This document shows, in pieces, positions 56,752-64,000 of a DNA stretch of 64,000 nucleotides; position 1 is the first letter of the stretch; each line of letters opens with the position of its first letter. This DNA is from Pezicula radicicola (Eukaryota > Ascomycota > Leotiomycetes > Helotiales > Dermateaceae). Below the pieces are notes generated by a model that was not told the DNA's origin, ran no database searches, and was given only the letters and a program-made list of their open reading frames with translations. The position numbers and the translations under genes are program-made. The DNA lies in contig PDUO01000040.1 of the NCBI GenBank assembly GCA_003008705.1, positions 310,001-374,000 of the forward strand, in the 5' to 3' direction.

Positions 56752-58168
56752 AGAAGGGAAGTAGAGAAGATTTTGTATGGTACTTTCGTAATGTAAAGCC
56801 GAGAATGGCTGTGATGCAAGTTACGACGACACTGATGCTGCATTTTCTGCGCCGTGAACCGAGCCCAGCTCTCTCACAACCACATTCGCCGTGACACGAT
56901 GTGAACATCTTATATTTAGGACTTAGCTAGAGCTTAGGGTAGACTTGAGTAGTAACTACTTAGGTTTCAAAGATAGCAATAGACTCTACTAAGTTTAGTT
57001 CTATATCAGAGTTATTAAATGGTGTCTAACAGGCGTATCTTAACATTAGTAGTCTCAACAATATAATTTTATAACTTTCTTATAAGCTTTATAAGACCGC
57101 AGACAGATAGACAAGCCGCAGTTATATGTAGGTAACCACTGACAGAAATGATAAGGCTGTGACCTTCAGAATATGCTGGCCAAACAACCAAGTGGCAGTT
57201 CAGTCTTGAGCGGCCACTTTGATTATGGAGCAAGATCGCTTCGTCTCTGAGATCGGTTACCGAAGCTTGGCCTGAAAATGTTTGAGTAGAAAAAAGACGC
57301 GGCATCAATTTTATCTTGACGTAGTTAATGTGAAGATGCCGGAATTAAATGCAGCTCTGGGACGATGGAATTCTCGGGAAGACCATGAAATTTTGCATGC
57401 TTGCAGAACATGCATGCGCAGTCTCTACCAAGCTCACACTAGAAACAGCCTTGTCTGAAAGTGCCAACTAACCAAATTCAGAGTGGAGTAGGAGAAATGA
57501 TAGGAATGTAAATAATACGGGCTTCTCTCGGCTGCCGTTGCTATCCGAATCATCAAGATTCAAAGAATCAGGAGGAAGGAGAACAGGAGAAGGAGGAGAC
57601 TAGACGACTATGCAAGGGAAATTCATGAGGAACTATTTCAGATAATACTTCAGCGTAAAGGCCTTTGGTGGCATTCTATTGCTTGTCAGCTACTTGAGCT
57701 AAGCTTGAATTTAACACTCAGTGCACTTAGTTACGGAGTCAAATGGGTTAAATGGGTTACCCAAAATTTGAGCTACCAAACCTGAGTGAGTTACTTAAAT
57801 TCGATAAGAACAGGTTCATAAATAAAGCGATCTATGAGCTGGTCCAAACGAAGCTGGGCATTAATGGTGTTATGAGTAGATGCCCATGCTGAAATATGTT
57901 GGGTGACAGATTAGCGAGACGATATATGCTGAGTAAATAAGATGTTGTAAGAGAGAAAGGCTTATTTCGGTTTATTCTCATCTTCATAATGCAGCAGTAG
58001 CAGATGGGAGGTCTGATATATGCCAGGGACCATCGTCCAACTCGCCCTAAACGCCATACACCATGATATCCATCTTAACGCCAATTCCATAGTCATGCCG
58101 CCAGATGCTAGTGCCAAATCCCCATGGTATCTTGGTCCCTCGTACACGAAAACTTTCTTCCGCAATGT
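56752..58168. other. Gene-poor interval with a dispersed repeat copy
   Basis: No gene supported. AT-rich from 56920 to 57100. A repeat copy at 57728-57806. Confidence 0.5.
57728..57806. repeat. Dispersed intergenic repeat, copy 5
   Basis: Contains GGGTTACCCAAAATTTGAG and TGAGTGAGTTACTTAAATTC; the latter is the reverse complement of the core of copy 1 with one change. Confidence 0.5.
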
Positions 58169-59065
58169 CTAATCAAGCAACCAAGCACGTCGCTTCTCCT
58201 CTTTCTTGGCTTTCCTCTTCTCCTTGAACTGCTTCAGCTCGGTTTTGCTTAACTTCTTACCACTTCTCTCCGCCTTCAGGCTGCGTCCATCATGACTGTT
58301 CGCTGCAGCATCAACATCAAAGAACGCGTTCATCTGCCGCTTGCTCTTGTTCTCATCATTGAAATTTTCCGGATTGAGATCCGCCGCCTGCCAGCGCCCT
58401 GTGAAGCGATTGAACGCTCCAGTCGCGGCATACTGTTCTGCTGGGGTGCTGGCGGTGGCAGGTGGTGGTGTGGAGGACTCTGCAGGCTGTGCGTACCAAG
58501 CTGTGGGGTCGTAGTCACCATGGATTGCCGGATCGTAGCCGCCTGCAGGTCTTGATGCTTGTGCCTCGGGCGCGGGTGCTGCAACTGAAGTTGCGACCTC
58601 GAGGCCAGGTGGTGGAGCCAAGACTGTAGGGTCGGGAACTCTTGGGTTCGTCCATTGTGTTGCGCCGGTGAAGCGGTTGTAGAAGTAGAAAGCCTGCACG
58701 TTCTGATCCCAGACTGGCGCCCATCCATCATCTTCCTCTGGGACAGCTGCTGGGGGCGCCTCGGCCGGGAGTGGCGGCAGAGTTTCGTTCGGAAGTGGCG
58801 GTGCTTCATCGTCGTCAATCTCCCCTTCGTCCTTCGCAATGGCTTCATCCTCATCCTCAAGCTCATCTCCAGACGCCGCCTCCTTTTCTACGTCATGGCC
58901 TTCGACTTCCCCTGACTGGTGCGATCCTTGTTCTTCTCCATTACTGTGATCCTCGACAAGATGCGCATTCGTATTCAAAGTTGGTGTCTCCTCTGCGGCA
59001 GCCAAAGACGAGGCTGAAGACTCTGCCTTCTTTGCTTTGGGGGATGAGGTTGTGTGGGAAGTCAT
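58169..59065 (-). CDS. WW-domain protein
   Basis: Single-exon frame; I start at the ATG at 59065 (MTSHTTSSPKAKKAE), giving 298 residues. An upstream in-frame ATG at 59143 would add a hydrophobic stretch that looks like leader sequence. The N-terminal 110 residues are acidic and disordered (DELEDEDEAIAKDEGE) with proline runs. One WW domain spans about residues 113-146: GWAPVWDQNVQAFYFYNRF, then TGATQWTNP, with both signature tryptophans W115 and W138. The rest is Ala/Pro-rich, then FNRFTGRWQAADLNPENF and a strongly basic C-terminal helix (FKEKRKAKKEEKRRAW). WW domains bind proline-rich peptides, often in splicing or transcription factors. The basic tail suggests a nuclear RNA-related role, which is inference. 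Confidence 0.85.
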   Translation of the reverse strand: MTSHTTSSPKAKKAESSASSLAAAEETPTLNTNAHLVEDHSNGEEQGSHQSGEVEGHDVEKEAASGDELEDEDEAIAKDEGEIDDDEAPPLPNETLPPLPAEAPPAAVPEEDDGWAPVWDQNVQAFYFYNRFTGATQWTNPRVPDPTVLAPPPGLEVATSVAAPAPEAQASRPAGGYDPAIHGDYDPTAWYAQPAESSTPPPATASTPAEQYAATGAFNRFTGRWQAADLNPENFNDENKSKRQMNAFFDVDAAANSHDGRSLKAERSGKKLSKTELKQFKEKRKAKKEEKRRAWLLD

Positions 59066-59313
59066 GCTGGGCTCCACCAAGTAGATTGCTAACCCATGTA
59101 CCGTTGACAAAAGAAAGAAGGAGTTAGGATTGCTAGGGGACAAAGTTGTGCTAGAGATGTGCGTGGGAATACGAATTACAAGGTCTTTGTCTGATAATAA
59201 TGACGCGCAGCCGGAATCCGGAATGAGTGCGCTAGCGTGAAAATGGATGCGCTAGTTCAGGTACCTTTGTACATCTCGGGTACAGAGCATTACATATAAG
59301 TTATCGTCAAGTG

Positions 59314-59360
59314 GGCAAGTGGTCAATTAACTTGCGTAACTCACCCAATTTGACTAAACC
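59314..59360. repeat. Dispersed intergenic repeat, copy 6
   Basis: AACTTGCGTAACTCACCCAA with TTTGACT following shares the TAACTCA core and its flanks with copy 1. Confidence 0.4.
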
Positions 59361-59400
59361 ATCCATTATGTGTTATGCGATACTCTTTGATATTATTACA

Positions 59401-61380
59401 TTACCTAGCAGATTGAAGAGCAGTCTCTGCCTTGGCTATGGCCTTCTCGGCCTCTTCTAAATCCTCGGCGCCTTCGATCGGTCTATCTCTAGGCACAAGA
59501 AGTCCTCCTACCTCACTTTCCACACCTCTAACAGCCTTTCTGCCCTCCTCCCTCACCTCCCCTTCCCAGAAACTCCTTGCGGTCTCCCATCTTTTCTGCA
59601 TCCTCCGTAAACTCCATACGATCCCCAAGGCACCCACTGCCCCAGCCTCATACAATCCTGCTGAAAGAGTTGATACATAAATAAGTCCTGCAAATGCCGA
59701 AGAAAAGAAAGATGTCGAGAGAGTTTGGAGGACCAGCTTTTGCGACAATGCTTGCAATGCTGGAACTGTCTCTGAAGATAAGTAGCCTCGCGTTATGGGG
59801 ATTTGAAGTGGCCATGGTCGTTGAGAAATTGTCGCAGCTTCCGTGTCTTCTGAACGCTCTAGTATGTTTTTCAACTGTGTGTCTGGAGCCTGGCTTCCTA
59901 GCTTTTCGGTGAAGTCCTTCGGCACCGGCTTGTATGCCCAATGTTCCCCGCCTAGTTTTCCCTCCGGAATGGACTCAACAATCCCGGACTGGTTGATACG
60001 ACCGGAGAGAAAGATTATCTCCTTTTCTGCGTTCGTCAAGAATCTTTGGCTGAGAATGTCGGATGCTATCATCGACACATCGTCAACACGCCAGAACAAC
60101 TTCCACCATCCCAGCTTGCGCCACCTACGGCCTTCAAATGCGATATCCAAGTCGTCACGAAGTTCGGTATGTGCTCGTTCTGCCCACCCTCCAAGAGCCA
60201 ACTTCAAATCATTAAGGTCTGAAGATGAAATCTTATCTGAAAGCAAAGCAGCAAGTCTCCTCGACCTTTCTGTTTCGAGTTGCGCATATGCGTTCCTAAT
60301 AAGAGAATAGATCAGGCGTTTTAACGGCTCCTTGGTAACTCCTTCAAGAGGAGCCGAGTCCAGTTTGATCCATTCTGCAATCTGAGGAATTCCACTTGCG
60401 AACCATTTTTCTTCGTAAGCGATAGCATTGTCTAAGCTTTCCCTGAAGAGAGATAGAGCAATAGTGCCCTTTGGTAGATCGATAATTTTGAATGGGAGAG
60501 TTGAATTATTCCCCCCATTGCTGATTTCGAGGTCCATTGCAGCCGATGTAACATTTGGATCACCGACAGCTACAGGGAGTGACATGATAGTGCAGGCTCC
60601 AGCAATACCATCTCCCACAATGATAGCTCTATGGACGGGCGTTGTGACTGGTGTGTATCGCCCGGTACTTGAAGTAGGTATCTCCATAGTTGGTACGAGA
60701 ACTGAATCTTCAACATTCACCTCTGGAACATTTGCCATCTGGGGTGTAGGTTCCATCTCTAGAACCAAAAGTTCCAAATTATGTCCATTCAACATTGGCG
60801 ATGTGATGTTCAGCTGCTGAACTAACCTACTACCCTGCTCATCACTACCCTCGTGCCCAATCTTTAACAGCAGCGGCCTGTCGGTTTTTTGGTTCTGTAT
60901 CAACTTTCGCTCCCATTCTTCCTCGCTCTTCAATGGGTCCGCTGCAATAAGCCTCAGAAGCTCTTTAGCTTTTCGTAATGAAGCTCCACCGTCTGCAAGA
61001 GCTAAAATAGCGATTCGTATTGTTTCCTGCCCCGTTGGTTGTTCCAAACCCCGCAGCGCAAGTTGTACTCGGGAGATATTGACGAAGCTTCCAGCATGCT
61101 TCTGCAGGTCGAGTAATGCCTCGCGAAGCTCATTTCGAGCTTGTCCGGGGGTAACACGAGTATTATCAGCAACTTCATGTGTCGTGTTCGTTTGGCTTGA
61201 CACTTTCCGTGCATGTATTCCTGGTTCGCGTCGTTTGAGGCGGGATGTTCGATGGCGGGTGCTGGAGATACTGTTTTGAGCAAGGGAGCATATTGGGCAT
61301 ATTTGGTGATTCTGCGGTAGAATTGACGTGGGAGAATTCCTGGCGAGCCCAACAGCCAACCGTGGTATTCGTGGAGGCAT
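59401..61380 (-). CDS. Mmc1-like mitochondrial protein
   Basis: A single frame open from 61488. The ATG at 61380 (MPPRIPRLAVGLARNSPTS) starts an arginine-rich mitochondrial presequence and is preferred, giving 659 residues; 61401 is an alternative. A CPIC pair follows. The central region holds HRAIIVGDGIAGACTIMSLP, IIDLPKGTIALSLFRESLDN and WAERAHTELRDDLDIAFEGR, then WWKLFWRVDDVSMIASDIL. The C-terminal region has two hydrophobic segments (STSFFSSAFAGLIYVSTL, LYEAGAVGALGIVWSL) and an amphipathic helix MQKRWETARSFWEGEVREEG. I recognise this arrangement as the fungal Mmc1 type, an inner-membrane protein of mitochondria; the name comes from memory of the family and is the least certain part. Confidence 0.65.
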   Translation of the reverse strand: MPPRIPRLAVGLARNSPTSILPQNHQICPICSLAQNSISSTRHRTSRLKRREPGIHARKVSSQTNTTHEVADNTRVTPGQARNELREALLDLQKHAGSFVNISRVQLALRGLEQPTGQETIRIAILALADGGASLRKAKELLRLIAADPLKSEEEWERKLIQNQKTDRPLLLKIGHEGSDEQGSRLVQQLNITSPMLNGHNLELLVLEMEPTPQMANVPEVNVEDSVLVPTMEIPTSSTGRYTPVTTPVHRAIIVGDGIAGACTIMSLPVAVGDPNVTSAAMDLEISNGGNNSTLPFKIIDLPKGTIALSLFRESLDNAIAYEEKWFASGIPQIAEWIKLDSAPLEGVTKEPLKRLIYSLIRNAYAQLETERSRRLAALLSDKISSSDLNDLKLALGGWAERAHTELRDDLDIAFEGRRWRKLGWWKLFWRVDDVSMIASDILSQRFLTNAEKEIIFLSGRINQSGIVESIPEGKLGGEHWAYKPVPKDFTEKLGSQAPDTQLKNILERSEDTEAATISQRPWPLQIPITRGYLSSETVPALQALSQKLVLQTLSTSFFSSAFAGLIYVSTLSAGLYEAGAVGALGIVWSLRRMQKRWETARSFWEGEVREEGRKAVRGVESEVGGLLVPRDRPIEGAEDLEEAEKAIAKAETALQSAR

Positions 61381-61488
61381 TGTGTTGAACTGGAAGAGCA
61401 TGCTGCAGAGCTTCCAGTAGAAGGCATTCGGGCAGGGTAGAGGAGGGGTGTAAATAGGCTGTTCTAAAATCACCCTATGTCTGCCCAA

Positions 61489-61823
61489 TCACCAGAATAG
61501 TTGGCTCGGATTGATATGTATGTCATCGCAGCTTTGGGGGGGAAACAAGTATCAAAGATTCTATTAATTATCAAAAGTATGCAATTGTAGGAGATAACTA
61601 CAGAGACTCTAGAATTGAGCTCGCAACGCGCAATAATTGGGCGTTGTCGCAACCTAACTCTAATCCTAGGGAGGTATACTGGGCTTACAAGACTTCCACC
61701 TTACCTACCTAAAGGGTAAGTTCTCCCAAAGGTAAGGTTAGGAAAGGCCCTACCAATAGCTAAGCTAGAGGAAAGTAGTTTAATTTGGAGATGGTCACGG
61801 CATTAAATTATAATTACGAAAGC
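61489..61823. other. Intergenic, no gene seen
   Basis: Contains an imperfect inverted pair CTTACCT ... AGGTAAG at about 61700-61738, which may fold as a weak hairpin. Confidence 0.4.
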
Positions 61824-62437
61824 CTACTTGTTCAATCCAAGACCGCCAAACGCCCTGTCAAGCTCATCTCCCTCTCCATTGGGTAGAGCAACAGGAGTCT
61901 GCTGAAGACTGGATGCATCAGCACTTGATACATCGACGTCCATGAGATTCCCGTTATGCGCTGTGGAATAAGAATTTCCTCCTGCACTGCGCCCCGCCTT
62001 TTCTGGTTCTAGAATTCTAGCATCACTATCAAGCCAACCTGGTGCCACTCTTCTCTTCTCGGCCAGATCCCGAGCATTGATGGCTTCTTCCCATGCCTTC
62101 AGTTCCCTGTCTGCATCATCTTGTACTTTTTGTATGTAGGCTTGAAGTGCTTTACACGACGCGATTATCTCATCTGGATGCGCTGCGTGACCCGACGATG
62201 AGACGACGAATTGAGCCTTATCCTCTCCTGAATTTCCAGTGGATGATGGCGGCAACGTAGAGGGCAAATTCTTGTATGTATATGGAAGCGTAGTAGCTGT
62301 AGGCAAGCTGACAAAGGGTGAAACAGTCAAAGGTATCTGGGCAAGAAGGGGATGTGTGTCTGTTGGCTCGTTAGTGACGAACAGATAGGTGATCCCATCC
62401 TACAATAGAGAGGTGAATACTGACGATTGTCGTGCAT
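61824..62437 (-). CDS. Conserved-looking protein of unknown function, 182 residues
   Basis: Exon 1 is only 13 nt (62437-62425, MHDN plus one base). Exon 2 is 62359-61824. The 65-nt intron has a GTCAGT donor and a CACTAAC branch point 13 bases before the acceptor CAACAG; frame is kept. The product begins MHDNHTHPLLAQIPLTVSPF. It then has a short linker, a helical block DEIIASCKALQAYIQKVQDD, ADRELKAWEEAINARDLAEK and RRVAPGWLDSDARIL, and a low-complexity tail ending DELDRAFGGLGLNK. The sharp helical core followed by RRVAPGWLD reads like a conserved adaptor, but I do not recognise the family. It lies divergent from calcineurin A, sharing a promoter of about 700 bases. Confidence 0.65.
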
Positions 62438-63143
62438 TTTGGTAGAGTTGGTATTGTATCCTCGGAATGCGGAGAAGCTCTGAATTGAGTCGGTGACGTT
62501 GAAGCGGCTCAAGGGTTGAGGCTGTGCTGGGCTATTTCGGGGATCACATCAATCAACCCTGGCCAATGGATGTGGCCTGGACCTTGCAGTATATCTTCAG
62601 ACTGATGTCTCGTGATATAATTTGCAAATGCTGTTGGATACCGGTACGCCGTTGCTTGTGCACAATGTCATTGGGATCGTGGTCGCAGCGAAGGTGTTCG
62701 TGCTCATGATTACACAGTGGTTATCAGCTCAAGTTCAGCTCGACACCCCTGCTAGCGTCTTTCTAAAGTCCCTTCGTCTCAACTCTCCTAATCCTCTCGA
62801 CTAGATCACATTCACAATCATCACAAATATCACCACCAGCCTCAGCCTTACGACCCCACTCTGGCATTGCGTATTTTGATAGTTGAGGATATTTGAACCA
62901 TACGCAGACGACTAATTTTGTTGCGCCGTCGCTCTAACAGCTTCTCTACCGTACGTCCGCGGTGCGCGTGTGTGCCTAAAAAGCTCGCCCCTCTCAGCGA
63001 CCCGAGGCGACGCTTCGATTACGAGCCTACCTACTTTCATAAGACAGCTCTCTGGTTCTATTTACCATAGAAGTCTGGGCAAGGCATCGTAACGACTACG
63101 ACAAAGTCTGCTCCCCCCCAAAACATCTACTCTTCTATTCAAA
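62438..63143. promoter_or_regulatory. Divergent promoter of calcineurin A and the 182-residue gene
   Basis: No other gene is supported; frames at 62524-62804 have no domain. The calcineurin side ends in a C/A/T-rich leader (CATCTACTCTTCTATTC) just before the ATG at 63144. Confidence 0.5.
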
Positions 63144-64000
63144 ATGGACGGCGAGGCTCCATCTACGCCGCCAGTTGGTGTGCCCGGTGTAGAGAAATCC
63201 TACGTTGACAATGCCCTACGTGCAATTCACGAGAAGAAGCCAGTCCCTGAGATTGACTTCACCCTTCATACCATGGAAGATGGTAGTCAAGTGAGCACTA
63301 TGGAGAGAGTCTGCAAAGGTATGTTCAGGACTGCGCTGGCACAGGTCACTTGAGAATTATGCTAACAGGCGGTCCTTCACAAGACGTACAAGCTCCAGCC
63401 ATGCATCCACCAACCGACGAACAGTTCTTCTCCCCACAAGACCGCACGAAGCCAAACCTCACATTTCTGAAGCAGCACTTCTATAGAGAGGGGCGGCTGA
63501 CCGAAGAGCAGGCGCTTTTTATCATTGAGGAGGGTACCAAAGTGCTGAAACAAGAGCCCAACCTGCTCGAGATGGATGCGCCAATTACCGTCTGCGGTGA
63601 TGTTCATGGTCAATACTATGATCTCATGAAGCTATTCGAAGTTGGTGGCGACCCCGCTGAGACTCGATATCTCTTCTTGGGCGATTATGTTGATCGAGGA
63701 TATTTCAGCATTGAATGTGTGCTATATCTCTGGTCTTTGAAGATATGGTATCCAAATACGCTATGGCTTCTACGTGGAAACCACGAGTGCAGGCATTTGA
63801 CTGATTATTTCACGTTCAAACTGGAGTGCAAGCACAAATATTCCGAGAGGATTTATGAAGCATGTATGGATTCTTTCTGCGCCTTACCTTTGGCTGCAGT
63901 CATGAACAAACAGTTCCTGTGTATACATGGAGGGTTGAGCCCGGAATTGCACACCTTGGACGATCTAAAGAGTGTAAGTGGATATTTTGGGAAAATTATG
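63144..64000 (+). CDS. cnaA: Calcineurin catalytic subunit A (PP2B), 3' end beyond the window
   Basis: Calcineurin is the calcium/calmodulin-dependent Ser/Thr phosphatase that activates Crz1-type stress signalling. Exon 1 is 63144-63318, exon 2 is 63369-63973, and a GTAAGT donor at 63974 starts an intron that runs off the window. The N-terminus is short and proline-rich, then [20 protein letters not shown] and [17 protein letters not shown]. Metallophosphatase motifs are [20 protein letters not shown] and [11 protein letters not shown], followed by [19 protein letters not shown] and [20 protein letters not shown]. The [13 protein letters not shown] segment (here LECKHKYSE) and [15 protein letters not shown] separate it from PP1 and PP2A. 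The calcineurin-B-binding helix, calmodulin-binding and autoinhibitory regions lie outside. Confidence 0.97.

Noticed and set aside
58330..58866. 178-codon minus-strand frame overlapping the WW gene
   Set aside because: Histidine/arginine-rich off-frame shadow of the proline- and acid-rich WW protein.

Overview
The window comes from a filamentous ascomycete (Pezizomycotina). Most genes carry short introns (about 45-90 nt) with GTRNGT-type donors and CTAAC/CTGAC-like branch points just before the acceptor. The gene content is typical of such fungi: a HET-domain protein, a NACHT-ankyrin receptor, a LaeA-like methyltransferase, a BTB protein, a fungal rhodopsin-like membrane protein and calcineurin A. 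Gene-poor AT-rich stretches and scattered N bases point to a draft assembly with repeat-induced decay. A Leotiomycete (Helotiales-like) origin is my weak guess from gene style only; no marker in the window proves it. All exon models were built by hand from splice signals and reading-frame continuity.

Layout. 1-5 kb: 3' half of a 5-oxoprolinase, a small single-pass membrane protein and a compact 60-residue cysteine-ended protein. 5-7.3 kb: HET-domain incompatibility protein. 9-13.3 kb: housekeeping pair, tRNA-splicing endonuclease SEN2 and ceramide glucosyltransferase, divergently arranged. 13.9-23 kb: an unrecognised polytopic membrane protein, a ten-exon LaeA-like methyltransferase, a GH18 hydrolase and a BTB protein, with gene relics between them. 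23.5-25 kb: a broken small secreted protein and a GIY-YIG relic. 25.9-29.7 kb: a cyclopropane-fatty-acid synthase and a fatty-acid-hydroxylase-like cytochrome P450 in a divergent pair. 30-31.5 kb: rhodopsin-like membrane protein. 31.5-34.7 kb: gene-poor, with a truncated secreted-protein relic abutting an extremely AT-rich block.

34.7-38.4 kb holds a complete six-exon NLR-type receptor whose ankyrin units are almost identical 102-bp repeats, with N bases confined to them. 39.5-43.5 kb: an isopenicillin-N-synthase-like 2OG oxygenase followed by a sugar porter. 44.4-50.1 kb: pICln, then a TauD-family dioxygenase and a methionine-type permease, plausibly a sulfur-scavenging pair. 50.8-64 kb: a mitochondrial ketopantoate-reductase-like protein, an orphan ORF, a short-chain dehydrogenase, a WW-domain protein, an Mmc1-like mitochondrial protein, a conserved unknown and the 5' part of calcineurin A.

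Accessory or rapidly evolving genes (HET, NLR, secreted-protein relics, P450 pair) are interleaved with housekeeping genes. A short dispersed repeat with the core TGAGTAACTCA recurs in at least six intergenic places.
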